The translations under genes were made by a program, and so were the position numbers. Source: Pseudomonas hygromyciniae (GTDB lineage: Bacteria > Pseudomonadota > Gammaproteobacteria > Pseudomonadales > Pseudomonadaceae). From it: 64,000 bases of DNA. Position 1 is the first letter of the stretch; each line of letters starts with the position of its first letter. The notes beneath the pieces were generated by a model. That model was not told where the DNA came from and did not search any database. It was given only the letters and a program-made list of their open reading frames with translations. This document shows, in pieces, positions 53,928-63,297 of this stretch. The DNA is taken from positions 5,392,501-5,456,500 of the forward strand of contig NZ_CP070506.1 of assembly GCF_016925675.1 (NCBI RefSeq), given 5' to 3'.

Positions 53928-54863
53928 TCAACCTTGAGCCATCTCGATTGAAGGGCTCAGTGTTCCTAGCCACGCCACCAAACAGACGATGACAACAGCA
54001 CAGGTTGACTCAATCACTATGCTTTTTCTCAAAACCGAGGCTGCAAGGGAATAATCACCGGCTTTCACAGAGCGCTCGAGTGAAGGACTCAGGTAAAAAC
54101 GATTGAGACTAGCAAGCCCGATCATGCATGCAAAAAGCAGGATTTTCACGAGAAGAAGCACGCCATAGGTGCTGGTTACAACTTCTAGCAACGTCGGCCC
54201 GACAATGAAGAGATAATTAGCGACGCCTGTGACTATGATCGTACCCACAATGAATGCGCCTGCTGTCTCGAAGCCAGTGAGTGCTCGTGACAGCACTCGT
54301 ACGAGTTGCTCCGAATTAGACCTCCTGATACTCAACATCAAACCAAACGCCGCGAGAGCTCCGATCCAGCCGCCAGCGGCAAGTAGGTGCAGAATATCAG
54401 CCGCAAAGTGCCAGAACCGCTGAGTGCCTTCATCCATCGCTCCATGACCTGTCCACGCGAGCGTGGATAAGGCGATACAGCCTGCCAAGGTAGCAACCCA
54501 GAGACTTCCTGTTGGCCATCGCTTGCTCTGACTTGCGACAGAAATCACCACTACTAATGAAATCATGCGCGTCACCCAGCTATAGCCCACCTCAGTTTCG
54601 TACACCATCATTTCCAGATGGGGTAGCAGCTCCGCCCAGTCGGATGCGCCGCTCATATTTTTTGCCATGACGACGAAGGAGGCTATCGACAAAAACACAC
54701 CAAAGGCAGCGATGCCAGGTAGCAGCGACTCAAAATGCAACATTGCGCCTGATACGCGCTCTTTTCCCCGAAAGCTGTAAAGCCCGAAGACTGCTAGGCC
54801 GAACAGGAGCATCAGATCTAAGTAGAGCGCGAATCGCAGCACTACATTTAAAGAGTCGCTCAT
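53928..54863 (-). CDS. copD: Copper resistance inner-membrane protein CopD
   Basis: CopD is a membrane protein thought to move copper across the inner membrane, working with CopC. The 311-residue protein has eight hydrophobic segments (LYLDLMLLFGLAVFGLYS at the start). It has conserved histidines in LAWTGHGAMDEGTQRFWHFAADILHLLAAGGW, the His pattern of the CopD domain. It starts two bases after the copC stop and is the last gene of copABCD. Confidence 0.94.
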   Translation of the reverse strand: MSDSLNVVLRFALYLDLMLLFGLAVFGLYSFRGKERVSGAMLHFESLLPGIAAFGVFLSIASFVVMAKNMSGASDWAELLPHLEMMVYETEVGYSWVTRMISLVVVISVASQSKRWPTGSLWVATLAGCIALSTLAWTGHGAMDEGTQRFWHFAADILHLLAAGGWIGALAAFGLMLSIRRSNSEQLVRVLSRALTGFETAGAFIVGTIIVTGVANYLFIVGPTLLEVVTSTYGVLLLVKILLFACMIGLASLNRFYLSPSLERSVKAGDYSLAASVLRKSIVIESTCAVVIVCLVAWLGTLSPSIEMAQG

Positions 54864-54865
54864 AC

Positions 54866-55249
54866 TTATTTCACTTTGAAAGTGACGCTACCGGTAATCG
54901 GATGAGTATCTGACGATACCGCTCGCCACTCTATTTTATAAGTTCCTGTTGTAAGTGGCGATGTCGGAGTTATAATCATTGTTTTTGGATCACTTCCGCC
55001 CGCCACGCTGGCCTTAACACCCATGGGTGAGTTCGGCATGCCAGGCATGTCAGTCATAATTAACTTAGCTCCGGAAAATTGAGTAACTAAGCTCTCTGAA
55101 AAATACAGCTCAATTTTTGCCGGGGCTTGGCCGTTCTCACCTTCAGCAGGAGTTGAAGACAGCAGCTTCGGGTGGGCTTGGGCAACTGCACTGAGCAGTA
55201 AGCTGGATGAAAGAGCAACGGCCACGACACAGGATTTGAAAACGGACAT
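54866..55249 (-). CDS. copC: Periplasmic copper-binding protein CopC
   Basis: CopC binds copper in the periplasm and passes it to CopD. The 127-residue protein has a signal peptide (CVVAVALSSSLLLSAVAQA) and a mature N-terminus starting HPKLLSSTPAEG, so its His1 is the Cu(II) ligand. A Met-rich loop (MTDMPGMPNSPMG) can bind Cu(I), and the domain ends SDTHPITGSVTFKVK. The length is typical. It lies 68 bases after copB and 2 before copD. Confidence 0.96.
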   Translation of the reverse strand: MSVFKSCVVAVALSSSLLLSAVAQAHPKLLSSTPAEGENGQAPAKIELYFSESLVTQFSGAKLIMTDMPGMPNSPMGVKASVAGGSDPKTMIITPTSPLTTGTYKIEWRAVSSDTHPITGSVTFKVK

Positions 55250-55317
55250 GCAAGGCTCCTCACAGCACGAAGCTGTTGTAATGAGGTGAGATAATTATTG
55301 GGTGACGCTAACTTCGA

Positions 55318-56232
55318 TTAGAACCAAACTCGGACGCCGACCACTAGGCGTGCTTCGCTATTGTCTTCACCTTCCTCGCGGGCATAGTCTGCGGTTTTTC
55401 CATAAGACCGATTCCAAGTTACACCTACGTAAGGTGCAAACTCTCGACGGACTTCGTACCGAAGCCGCAAACCAACCTCACTTTCAGACAGCCCTGAACC
55501 AACCCCGCGTTGAGGATCGTTTTTGCCATAGAAATTGAATTCTGCCGTCGGTTGCAGAATCAGCTTATTAGTTAAGAGAATGTCGTAATTCCCTTCTAAA
55601 CGCGCTGCGGTCTGGCCATCTTCACCCAAATAAGCAGTAGCTTGGGCCTCGAAATTGTAGAGCGCCAAGCCTTGGATACCGAAAGCCGCCCACGTCTGAG
55701 GGTCGCCTGGCTTGAAATCTTGACGCACCCCACTGACTAGATCCCACCAAGGGCTAATGGCGTGTCCCCATAAAGCTTGAACTTCAGCCTTTTTAGTCTT
55801 CCCATTAGTGCGCTCGCCTTCGGAACGTAGCCATAGACGGTCAACATCTCCCCCTATCCAACCTTGTGCTTCCCAGTTAAGCGCGCTTCCATCGTCCGCA
55901 TCCTGCCATTCCAACTTCTCAAATATAAAAAGTGAGTTGAGAGCACTGTCATGGACTTCGTGACCACCAGGGGCATTATAAACTGCGGCTCTGTCAGCAT
56001 CGGTAAGTGGTGGTATCGGAGTCCGACTTTGAGTTTGTGGCTGCTTGGCGGGCTGCATACCCTCCATTTTGCTATGATCCATGCCCTGCATCTGGCTGTG
56101 ATCCATACCCTGCATTTGGCTGTGATCCATGCCCTGGCTAGACTCAGCAGCTGCCGGCAAGGCAACACCAGCAGTGAGAGCGACCGTGAGTACAGCTGAG
56201 TGCATGCGAGTCCCGCTTAAGAAATTACTCAT
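55318..56232 (-). CDS. copB: Outer-membrane copper resistance protein CopB
   Basis: The ATG at 56232 has AAGGAG six bases upstream; other in-frame starts are weaker. The 304-residue protein has a signal peptide, then repeated copper-binding motifs (MDHSQMQG three times, residues 35-60), and a C-terminal outer-membrane beta-barrel domain ending VVGVRVWF with terminal Phe. Family motifs include FIFEKLEWQ and [10 protein letters not shown]. It follows copA by 10 bases. Confidence 0.95.
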   Translation of the reverse strand: MSNFLSGTRMHSAVLTVALTAGVALPAAAESSQGMDHSQMQGMDHSQMQGMDHSKMEGMQPAKQPQTQSRTPIPPLTDADRAAVYNAPGGHEVHDSALNSLFIFEKLEWQDADDGSALNWEAQGWIGGDVDRLWLRSEGERTNGKTKKAEVQALWGHAISPWWDLVSGVRQDFKPGDPQTWAAFGIQGLALYNFEAQATAYLGEDGQTAARLEGNYDILLTNKLILQPTAEFNFYGKNDPQRGVGSGLSESEVGLRLRYEVRREFAPYVGVTWNRSYGKTADYAREEGEDNSEARLVVGVRVWF

Positions 56233-56242
56233 AGCCATCTCC

Positions 56243-58105
56243 TTATTCCTCCACGCGCACTTCACGGAACATGCCCATTTCCATGTGGTATAGGAGATGG
56301 CAGTGATAGGCCCAGCGTCCCAACGCATCAGCAGTCACTCGGTAGCTACGCTTTGATCCTGGCGGCATATCGATGGTGTGTTTGCGAACGAGGAATTGCC
56401 CGTTTTCATCTTCAAGGTCGCTCCACATCCCATGCAGGTGGATGGGGTGAGTCATCATGGTGTCGTTCACGAGAACGAACCGAACTCGCTCGCCGTACTT
56501 CAGTTTTACCGGCTCGGCGTCTGAAAATTTTACGCCGTTGAAAGACCAGGAAAATTTCTCCATATGACCGGTCAAGTGCAGTTCAATAGTGCGACTTGGC
56601 TCACGGCCATCTGGATCCTCAAACGTGCTTTTTAGATCAGAGTACGTCAGCACCTTTCGACCATTGTCGCGAAGGCCCATGCCAGGATCATCGAGCTTCG
56701 CAGAGGTCGACATTGCTTGCATGTCGACGAGGGGATTGTTGGACTCTGTGGCTGGGTGCGACTGCATTTCTCCCATACCACTAATGCCGCCCATGGACAT
56801 ATTGCTGTGATCCATTCCCTGCATGCTGTTCATACCGGACATGCCTTGCATAGAGCCAGAGCTATCTTTCATGGCTCCGCCGTCCATACCCGACATACCC
56901 TGCATCGAGTCGTCTCCCATACCGGCCATTTTGCTGTGATCCATTCCAGCCATATCGCCCATACCAGGCATCGCACCGTGATCCATACCGGCCATACCCA
57001 TGTCTGCCATGGTGACTAGAGGACGAGGATCTAGCGCTGGGACTGGAGCAGTCATGCCTGACCGGACGGCCAAGGTGCCTCGGGCGTATCCCGACCGATC
57101 CATCGACTGAGCAAACAGCGTGTAGGCATCCTGAGTTGGCTCGACAATCACATCGAAGGTCTCAGCAGTGGCGATCCTGAACTCGTCTACGCTCACCGGC
57201 TTAACATATTGGCCATCAGCAGCCACAACAGTCATTTTCAAACCCGGAATACGGACATCAAAATAGCTCATGGCTGAACCATTGATGAACCTCAATCTGA
57301 GCTTTTCGCCGGGTTTGAATGTGCCTGTCCAGTTGGAGTTCGGAGCATGGCCGTTCATCAGGTAGGTGTATGTCGCACCACTGACGTCTGCAATGTCAGT
57401 GGGATTCATCTTCATTTCTGCCCACATTTTGCGATCAGCGACGGTTGCTGACCAACCCTTGTCAGCAACGTCATTGATAAAGTCACTGACTGTTCGCTTG
57501 TGGGTGTTGTAGTAATCAGACTGCTTCTTCAGCGTTTTCATCAGCGAAGCAGGATCTTCATCCGTCCAATCGGTGAGCATCACCACATAGTCACGGTCAT
57601 ACTCAAAAGGCTCGGGCTCTTTTGCGTCGATTACCAGCGGGCCGTACACACCAACCTGTTCTTGGAAGCCGGAGTGGCTGTGATACCAGTACGTTCCGTT
57701 CTGCTTGACCTTGAATTGATAGACGTACGTGCCATCAGGCTCAATTCCATGGAAGCTAAGGCCTGGCACACCGTCCATGTTCGCCGGAAGGATAATTCCG
57801 TGCCAGTGGATAGAAGTCATATCCTTGAGGCGGTTCTTGACCCGCAAGGTCACGGTATCGCCCTCACGCCAGCGCAGCTGGGGCCCAGGAATCCCGCCAT
57901 TTATGGTCATGGCCGTCCGGGAGTTCCCAGTGATATTTACCGGTGTTTCTCCGATGAAGAGGTCAAACTCTGTACCTGACAAGACATTGGTCTCACCCAC
58001 TTTAGGGGCGGCCCAGATAGGGGTTTGCCAGAGGCCTAGACAACCGAGAATCCCGCCTGCGGTGAGTCCTTTCACAAAGGTGCGCCGAGAGGTTTTGGCT
58101 TGCAT
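56243..58105 (-). CDS. copA: Periplasmic multicopper oxidase CopA
   Basis: CopA oxidises or sequesters copper in the periplasm. The 620-residue protein starts with a Tat signal ([14 protein letters not shown]) and has three cupredoxin domains. Copper-ligand motifs are HWHGI and YWYHSHSG near residues 100-145, and HPIHLHGMW and [14 protein letters not shown] at the end. Between domains 2 and 3 is a Met/His-rich insertion (about 370-455) of MDHxxMxGM-like repeats. It is the first gene of copABCD, with a CopR-type box 124 bases upstream. Confidence 0.96.
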   Translation of the reverse strand: MQAKTSRRTFVKGLTAGGILGCLGLWQTPIWAAPKVGETNVLSGTEFDLFIGETPVNITGNSRTAMTINGGIPGPQLRWREGDTVTLRVKNRLKDMTSIHWHGIILPANMDGVPGLSFHGIEPDGTYVYQFKVKQNGTYWYHSHSGFQEQVGVYGPLVIDAKEPEPFEYDRDYVVMLTDWTDEDPASLMKTLKKQSDYYNTHKRTVSDFINDVADKGWSATVADRKMWAEMKMNPTDIADVSGATYTYLMNGHAPNSNWTGTFKPGEKLRLRFINGSAMSYFDVRIPGLKMTVVAADGQYVKPVSVDEFRIATAETFDVIVEPTQDAYTLFAQSMDRSGYARGTLAVRSGMTAPVPALDPRPLVTMADMGMAGMDHGAMPGMGDMAGMDHSKMAGMGDDSMQGMSGMDGGAMKDSSGSMQGMSGMNSMQGMDHSNMSMGGISGMGEMQSHPATESNNPLVDMQAMSTSAKLDDPGMGLRDNGRKVLTYSDLKSTFEDPDGREPSRTIELHLTGHMEKFSWSFNGVKFSDAEPVKLKYGERVRFVLVNDTMMTHPIHLHGMWSDLEDENGQFLVRKHTIDMPPGSKRSYRVTADALGRWAYHCHLLYHMEMGMFREVRVEE

Positions 58106-58228
58106 ACCGATTCATGTCCCGTCAGGCGGATGTTAGATGTGCGCACTGGGCGTGCCCCCGAGGGCTAACGCTAGACGAGCTAGTGCGCTTGATGTATCGG
58201 AAGATGCCATAAGCTAGCAAACGGGGTG

Positions 58229-58244
58229 ATTACATTTCAGTAAG
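58229..58244. promoter_or_regulatory. CopR-type box 3 (copABCD promoter)
   Basis: Read on the minus strand this is CTTACTGAAATGTAAT, the same motif as boxes 1 and 2. It lies 124 bases before copA on the same strand. It also lies just beyond the 3' end of the ptrA-like gene at 58254. Confidence 0.8.
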
Positions 58245-58253
58245 CTGGGCGGC

Positions 58254-58463
58254 TCAGCATTGATGCTTCTGCTCTTCAGCCGTGGGCTTTTCCTGTGCAA
58301 TATCCTCTTGCGCTTTCGCTTGTGGGACGGGCTTGGTGGTGACCATTGCCGTCTCGCGAGCTCGTTCCATGCGCTCAACCGCACGGTCGCCACCACCTTC
58401 GGCAAAGGCCAGCGACGATATAGCCAAACTGAGCGTAAGAATCACAACGTTGGTTGCTTTCAT
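58254..58463 (-). CDS. PtrA-like copper-inducible small protein
   Basis: The ATG at 58463, with GGAGGAG seven bases before it, gives 69 residues. A signal peptide (NVVILTLSLAISSLAFA) is followed by GGGDRAVERMERARETAM and a charged tail ending EEQKHQC. It resembles PtrA of Pseudomonas aeruginosa, a small copper-induced protein first described as a type III secretion repressor and more recently tied to copper tolerance. A divergent-type CopR box sits 106 bases upstream. Confidence 0.75.
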   Translation of the reverse strand: MKATNVVILTLSLAISSLAFAEGGGDRAVERMERARETAMVTTKPVPQAKAQEDIAQEKPTAEEQKHQC

Positions 58464-58568
58464 AATGCATCTCCTCCAAGGAATTGACTCTCGTTGAAAC
58501 CAGAGAGTTTGAGCGTCAGCTCGATGAGGATGATGAGGGGACGCACCTGTCAGCACGCTTAGCCGGTG

Positions 58569-58584
58569 ATTACACTTTCGACAG
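58569..58584. promoter_or_regulatory. CopR-type box 4 (ptrA-like gene promoter)
   Basis: Read on the minus strand this is CTGTCGAAAGTGTAAT. It shares GTAAT and the CTG start with the remembered CTGACA-N5-GTAAT motif and fits the others with two mismatches. It lies 106 bases upstream of the ptrA-like gene. Confidence 0.6.
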
Positions 58585-58748
58585 CACACGGAGAAACTCA
58601 ACATCTGAAAGATCGGCGGGTGTTGTAAAATTTGACCGAACCACAGAACCGACAGCCGGTTGCATAAATTGATGTAGATCAACCGTGGCACTTCAATGTG
58701 GCGTATGTTGGAAAATCAAAATCCGCTAATCAGTACCGGAGATTCTCC

Positions 58749-59144
58749 ATGTTCTGGTTTCGCCATCGTCAACCAACGTTCATACGCCTCGCCATCGTGC
58801 TGTGGGTGTTAGCGTTTGGTCTGGCAGCGACCCAGGGATGCCTGGCACAGCCCAGCCACAATCCGGCTATAACTCATGTCTCGCTGATCACTACGCAAGA
58901 TCACGATAGCCATGACGCCCATGCCCTCGGTTGCCTTCAGCACTGCGCCGATGCGGCAATAGCTGTAAGTCCTTCGCTCCATCTTCAAATATTTGACCTG
59001 TTCAGTTGGACGCTTCTGCTCCTTATCCCAGCGTTGCTGATTTTGTATCCCGCCAATCCCTCCGCTTTTGCCTTTCTTGCATTACGGCGCCCTGTACCGG
59101 CCAGACCTCCTGCCCGCCTGATTTTCGTCCGTTTCAACGATTAA
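58749..59144 (+). CDS. Small membrane protein with Cys/His motifs (CopL/DUF2946-like)
   Basis: The ATG at 58749 (MFWFRHRQPTFIRLAIVLWV) gives 131 residues. An N-terminal hydrophobic segment ending ATQGCLA is followed by HDSHDAHALGCLQHCADAA, with close His and Cys residues, then a second helix (LFSWTLLLLIPALLILY) and a Pro/Arg-rich end. CLQHCAD and the two-helix layout resemble CopL/DUF2946-type proteins of copper and cadmium islands. The similarity is loose and the family name is tentative. Confidence 0.6.
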   Translation: MFWFRHRQPTFIRLAIVLWVLAFGLAATQGCLAQPSHNPAITHVSLITTQDHDSHDAHALGCLQHCADAAIAVSPSLHLQIFDLFSWTLLLLIPALLILYPANPSAFAFLALRRPVPARPPARLIFVRFND

Positions 59145-59243
59145 TCCGACCTTCTGCGCGCCGAGCTTCGGCGCACTGTCCGACTGCGCCAACCTGGCGC
59201 GGCTTGGTATTACCTGAGCTGTACTCACCCTTTGGAGATTGCC

Positions 59244-59639
59244 ATGAATATTTCATTGAAACTTATTCTCGCAGCCCTGCTCATGAGCAGCCCATTCGTC
59301 GCTTCGGCAGTCGATGAGCACCACCCGGAGGGGCAGACGGCGCCAGCCCAGACAAGCGCTGCAGCCACGTCGATGCAAAACAACGTCATGACCGAGCAAA
59401 TGCAAAAAATGCAGGCTGCACACGACAAGGCAGCCGCCGCCAAGACCCCTGCCGAGCGACACGCCGCCATGCAGGAGAGCATGAAGACGATGAAGGACAG
59501 CATGGCCTTGATGCACAAGAACTGTCATGGCATGGGCATGGGCGGCAACAAAGACGGCACGGAGATGGGAATGATGAACATGATGATGAAAATGATGGAT
59601 CAGCAATCGAGCATGATGAACATGCCGATGAGCAAGTGA
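59244..59639 (+). CDS. Periplasmic Met/His-rich protein, 131 residues
   Basis: The ATG at 59244 gives a signal peptide (LILAALLMSSPFVASA) and a mature part rich in Met, Gln and Lys. It includes EQMQKMQAAHDKAAAAK and a C-terminus packed with methionines (GMMNMMMKMMDQQ). Such Met-rich periplasmic proteins bind Cu(I). No named family is recognised. It follows the 58749 gene by 99 bases and precedes a perfect dyad and the DUF2933-ATPase unit. Confidence 0.75.
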   Translation: MNISLKLILAALLMSSPFVASAVDEHHPEGQTAPAQTSAAATSMQNNVMTEQMQKMQAAHDKAAAAKTPAERHAAMQESMKTMKDSMALMHKNCHGMGMGGNKDGTEMGMMNMMMKMMDQQSSMMNMPMSK

Positions 59640-59670
59640 CGCGCACAAGCCTTTAGGTAATGCAGCGACG

Positions 59671-59703
59671 GTTTTACCTTAGCCAATATGCCAAAGGTAA
59701 AAC
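59671..59703. promoter_or_regulatory. Dyad of GTTTTACCTT arms before the DUF2933-ATPase unit
   Basis: GTTTTACCTT (59671-59680) is perfectly mirrored by AAGGTAAAAC (59694-59703) across 13 bases. ACCTT/AAGGT halves also mark MerR-family operators, but the spacing here is 2 bases longer than usual for CueR. It may equally be a terminator of the preceding gene. Confidence 0.45.
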
Positions 59704-59761
59704 TGCCGTTCGCCGCAACTATATGACGTATCACTAAACAGCTCCCTCAGGAGTACAGACC

Positions 59762-60013
59762 ATGACGAATTCACCACATTCCGCTAACACCTCTCCAACA
59801 TTTTTGAGGAGCAAACCCGGCATAGCGCTGGGCATGTTGCTGGTGATCGTGCTGTTCTATCTAGCAAGAGAACACTACGGCCATATGCTGGGCTTACTGC
59901 CTTATATGATTTTGCTGTTGTGCCCGCTGATGCATTTTTTCGGGCACCACCACGGTGGTCACAGGCATCACGGCGAAACCTCAGTCTCAACCAAGAATGC
60001 GAATAGGATTTAG
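59762..60013 (+). CDS. DUF2933 small membrane protein
   Basis: The 83-residue protein has two hydrophobic helices (GIALGMLLVIVLFYLAREHYG and LLPYMILLLCPLMHFF) and a His-rich end (GHHHGGHRHHGE). These are the features of DUF2933 proteins found with copper and silver export genes. It starts ATG with TCAGGAG upstream. It ends 3 bases before the P-type ATPase, so they are co-transcribed. The His cluster suggests metal delivery to the pump. Confidence 0.85.
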   Translation: MTNSPHSANTSPTFLRSKPGIALGMLLVIVLFYLAREHYGHMLGLLPYMILLLCPLMHFFGHHHGGHRHHGETSVSTKNANRI

Positions 60014-60016
60014 CTC

Positions 60017-62374
60017 ATGCACAACCCTGAGGTTCGTCAAGAGCACGGCCTAATACAGAAGTCTGAACCCCAACTTACCGGCTCCCATGACCCGGTATGT
60101 GGCATGATCGTCAGTAACGACAGCCAGTTCAGCACGGAGTACGAGGGGCAAAACTACCGGTTCTGCAGCCAGAAATGCCAAACGACCTTCAGGGCAGCAC
60201 CCGAGCGTTATCGAATATCTCAACTGAAAATCGAACAAGTCCATCAGAAAACAGCAGAACCGGTAACGGGTGCCGCTGTATACACATGTCCCATGCATCC
60301 GGAAATTCGCCAGATCGGCCCCGGCGTCTGCCCTAAGTGCGGCATGACCTTAGAGCCGGTGATTCCCGAATTAGAGGAGGATGAGAATCCCGAACTTAAG
60401 GACTTCACACGGCGCTTCTGGTGGACATTGCCACTGACAGTGATCGTAACCGTGCTGGCTATGGGGGGACATGCCCTGGTGCTGTTCCATGGCACCACGC
60501 AAAATTGGGTCGAGCTGGGATTGGCTACGCCCGTCGTGCTGTGGGCTGGCTGGCCGTTTTATGTGCGTGGTGTGCGTTCGGTGATTCAGCGAAGTCCGAA
60601 CATGTGGACGCTAATCGGCCTCGGCACGGCGGCGGCCTTCCTTTACAGCGTCGTGGCCACCCTGACCCCCGATGTATTCCCCAGCAACTTCATGATGGAG
60701 GGCCGCATCGGTGTGTACTTCGAAGCGGCGGCTGTAATCATCTCACTGACCCTTCTCGGCCAGATGCTTGAACTCAAGGCTCGCTCGCAAACCTCGGCTG
60801 CCATCAAGTCGCTGCTTGGACTGGCACCCAAAACTGCCCGACGGATCAATGCCGATGGCACGGAAGAAGACATCCCTCTGACACACGTACACAGCGGCGA
60901 CACGTTACGTGTGCGACCGGGCGAAAAAGTGCCTGTCGACGGTCAGGTGTTGCAAGGCGAAAGCGCTGTAGATGAGTCGATGCTCACCGGCGAACCGATA
61001 CCGATCATGAAGAGAGCCGGCGACGCGCTGATTGGCGCCACTCTCAACATCCACGGCAGTCTGGTGATGCAAGCGCAGAAGATAGGGTCGGCGACCCTGC
61101 TCGCACAGATTGTGCAGATGGTTGTGCAGGCACAACGCTCAAAAGCGCCGATGCAACGGCTGGCAGACGTGATTGCCAGTTACTTCGTGGTTGTGGTGAT
61201 TACTATCGCCGCGCTTACTCTACTCGGCTGGGGGCTGTGGGGGCCCGAGCCAAGTTGGGTGTTCGGACTCATCAACGCTGTTGCGGTCATGATCATCGCC
61301 TGTCCCTGTGCCCTTGGCCTAGCGACACCGATGTCAGTCATGGTTGCCACCGGCAAGGCTGCTGGCAGCGGCGTATTGTTTCGCGATGCCGCCGCCATCG
61401 AAAACCTGCGCAAGATAGACATCTTGATAGTCGACAAAACTGGCACCCTCACTGAAGGTCGACCAGCGTTCCATAGCGTCGAGGCCGTACTCGGTTTTAC
61501 TCAGGATGAAGTGTTGCGCCTGGCCGCAAGTCTCGATCAGGGCAGTGAGCATCCATTGGCCCGCGCCATCGTCGAGCAGGCTCGTGCCGCAGGGCTAAAA
61601 CTGGTGACACCTGAAACCTTTGAGTCAGCCTCAGGTATTGGTGTAAGCGGGCAGGTCGAGGGTCGCCGCCTGATGCTAGGCAATACCGCGTTGATGCAGG
61701 AGGCCGGCGTTTCCACAGAGAGCTTGCAAGAACATGCCGAGAAGCTACGCGGCGACGGTACGAGCATCATGTACCTGGCAGTCGATGGCGCCCTGGCGGG
61801 TTTGCTGGCTGTTGCCGACCCCATCAAACCCACCACGAAGCTGGCCGTCGAGCGTCTGCAGGCGGATGGCGTCAAGGTCATCATGGCCACTGGCGATGGC
61901 CTTACGACTGCTCGCTCGGTAGCTCGCCAATTGGGCATCGAGGAGGTTCACGGCGAGGTCAAACCGCAAGATAAAGAACGTCTGGTGGCATCTCTGCAAC
62001 AAGCCGGACACCGGGTGGCGATGGCCGGCGACGGCATTAATGATGCCCCCGCACTGGCTCGCGCTGATGTAGGTATCGCCATGGGCACTGGCACTGACGT
62101 GGCGATGAACAGCGCTCAGGTCACCCTGGTCAAGGGGGATCTCCTCGGTATCCTGCGTGCTCGCAGCCTGTCAGTCGCAACGGTGAGAAATATGCACCAG
62201 AACCTGACCTTCGCCTTCCTTTACAACGCCATGGGTATCCCACTGGCTGCCGGCTTGTTCTTTCCACTTACCGGTCACCTTCTGTCACCGCTCATTGCCG
62301 CACTGGCCATGAGCGTGAGCTCGGCGTCGGTGGTATTCAACGCCTTGCGTCTGCGCCAGGCTTCCATTGATTGA
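60017..62374 (+). CDS. P1B-type copper/silver ATPase with YHS and heavy-metal-binding domains
   Basis: The 785-residue pump opens with a YHS domain ([10 protein letters not shown], then YRFCSQKCQ) and a heavy-metal-binding domain ([19 protein letters not shown]), not a classical HMA CxxC domain. Membrane helices follow, with the ion-site CPC (C429-P430-C431), the phosphorylation site D473-KTGTLTEG, the actuator DESMLTGEP, the SEHPLA motif, MATGDG and [10 protein letters not shown]. Pump class is Cu(I)/Ag(I)-type. It exports copper from the cytoplasm, and a CopZ-like gene 114 bases downstream could supply it. Confidence 0.95.
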   Translation: MHNPEVRQEHGLIQKSEPQLTGSHDPVCGMIVSNDSQFSTEYEGQNYRFCSQKCQTTFRAAPERYRISQLKIEQVHQKTAEPVTGAAVYTCPMHPEIRQIGPGVCPKCGMTLEPVIPELEEDENPELKDFTRRFWWTLPLTVIVTVLAMGGHALVLFHGTTQNWVELGLATPVVLWAGWPFYVRGVRSVIQRSPNMWTLIGLGTAAAFLYSVVATLTPDVFPSNFMMEGRIGVYFEAAAVIISLTLLGQMLELKARSQTSAAIKSLLGLAPKTARRINADGTEEDIPLTHVHSGDTLRVRPGEKVPVDGQVLQGESAVDESMLTGEPIPIMKRAGDALIGATLNIHGSLVMQAQKIGSATLLAQIVQMVVQAQRSKAPMQRLADVIASYFVVVVITIAALTLLGWGLWGPEPSWVFGLINAVAVMIIACPCALGLATPMSVMVATGKAAGSGVLFRDAAAIENLRKIDILIVDKTGTLTEGRPAFHSVEAVLGFTQDEVLRLAASLDQGSEHPLARAIVEQARAAGLKLVTPETFESASGIGVSGQVEGRRLMLGNTALMQEAGVSTESLQEHAEKLRGDGTSIMYLAVDGALAGLLAVADPIKPTTKLAVERLQADGVKVIMATGDGLTTARSVARQLGIEEVHGEVKPQDKERLVASLQQAGHRVAMAGDGINDAPALARADVGIAMGTGTDVAMNSAQVTLVKGDLLGILRARSLSVATVRNMHQNLTFAFLYNAMGIPLAAGLFFPLTGHLLSPLIAALAMSVSSASVVFNALRLRQASID

Positions 62375-62391
62375 GTGAAAACGACCGCTTG

Positions 62392-62412
62392 ACCTTGCCA
62401 TGGCAGCAAGGT
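62392..62412 (+). promoter_or_regulatory. CueR/MerR-type promoter-operator before the CopZ-like gene
   Basis: ACCTTGC (62392-62398) and GCAAGGT (62406-62412) form an exact dyad. A TTGACC -35 overlaps its left edge (62389-62394), and a GAGGAT/AGGATA -10-like element follows at a 19-20 base spacer. This long spacer with an ACCTT/AAGGT dyad is the layout of CueR-activated copper promoters. It lies 77 bases before the CopZ-like start. No cueR gene is in the window. Confidence 0.75.
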
Positions 62413-62488
62413 TGAGGATAAGCCAACGCCGCAAAAAAGCCTCATGCGTCAGTCTTTCCATGATCAACTTTGTTGTGAGGAGTCACCA

Positions 62489-62761
62489 ATGAAAACTGTT
62501 GAACTGCAAGTCCAAGGCATGAGCTGTGGTTCATGTGTCAAACATGTCACCGAAGCGCTGCGCCCAGTTGAAGGCGTGAGTGACGTAGCAGTGGATTTAC
62601 AAGCCGGACGGGTGAAGGTCAGCGGCGATTCGGACAGCCATGCGCTGCTTGCAGCCCTGGAGAACGCGGGCTATCCAGCACAGCTGGCGACAGTGGAAAG
62701 CGTAGAAAGTAAGAAATCCTCCGGTTGTGGCGGGAACGGCGGCGGTTGCTGCTGTCGGTAA
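62489..62761 (+). CDS. copZ: CopZ-like copper chaperone (HMA domain)
   Basis: The ATG at 62489 gives 90 residues with GTGAGGAG upstream. Residues 1-68 are an HMA ferredoxin-like fold with the copper-binding motif GMSCGSC (Cys13-x-x-Cys16), and SDSHALLAALENAGYPAQ closes the domain. The tail has an unusual Gly/Cys-rich end (CGGNGGGCCCR) that could bind more metal. It follows the ATPase gene and has its own CueR-type promoter. Confidence 0.92.
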   Translation: MKTVELQVQGMSCGSCVKHVTEALRPVEGVSDVAVDLQAGRVKVSGDSDSHALLAALENAGYPAQLATVESVESKKSSGCGGNGGGCCCR

Positions 62762-62788
62762 GCCTTATTTATAAACAGGAGAACTTCC

Positions 62789-62941
62789 ATGAATGCCAGT
62801 CTGCGAATCGCTGCGTTCACGACACTACTCATGACCGGAGCGGCACAAGCCGCTGAAGTCATCGACGTTTACCGCGATCCTAACTGCGGCTACTGCAAGG
62901 CAAACCATCTCAGCTCTATCGCTACCATCATGACGCTTTAG
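62789..62941 (+). pseudogene. Truncated DUF411 (CopG-like) gene
   Basis: The frame encodes a signal peptide (LRIAAFTTLLMTGAAQA) and then the family start EVIDVYRDPNCGYCKA. After about residue 37 it runs into unrelated NHLSSIATIMTL and a stop, where intact homologues continue for 100 residues. The full-length copy at 53430 shows what is missing. The break is at about 62898, probably the edge of an insertion or deletion that also marks the end of the copper block. A ribosome site (AGGAG) remains. Confidence 0.85.
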
Positions 62942-63008
62942 TAAAATGCTTGAAGCGTCGTCATCAAAGGTCATCCTGCTCTTCCCGAATGTCGACTTCG
63001 CCCATCGC

Positions 63009-63242
63009 TCATAGGTAAATTTTGCGACAAGGAAGCTTGGTGATAAGCCCGTTTTCGAAAAGCACCCTGGGTATATCGCCAAACAAACTCGACACTTCCC
63101 ATTTCTCTGTGAGCGGCTTCACTGCCTCTGCTATTAATGAATCGAGGTCGAAGTCCTGCGTTGCAACAAAGGGCCCAGCGCGGTCGTAATTCTCAAAAAT
63201 GCCCGAGGCAATGCAGATGACTTCGCCTGCCTTGACGATCAT
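63009..63242 (-). CDS. Small hypothetical protein, 77 residues
   Basis: I place the start at 63242 (MIVKAGEVICIASGIF), with GAGGTG five bases before it. A longer in-frame version from 63374 overlaps the gene upstream and has an atypical leader. The product has alternating hydrophobic strands and acidic residues, with no signal peptide or metal-site motif, and ends CRKIYL. It lies 56 bases after the preceding minus-strand gene. No family recognised. Confidence 0.55.
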   Translation of the reverse strand: MIVKAGEVICIASGIFENYDRAGPFVATQDFDLDSLIAEAVKPLTEKWEVSSLFGDIPRVLFENGLITKLPCRKIYL

Positions 63243-63297
63243 GACACCACCTCGAAGCCATTCAGGAGGGTTCGCCAGTGGAAGAAGACCACGACCA

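Noticed and set aside
55990..57000. Repeated ATCCAT/GCCCTGCAT-like units resembling a direct-repeat array
   Set aside because: They encode the MDHSxMxGM copper-binding repeats of CopA and CopB, and there are no spacers as in a CRISPR array.
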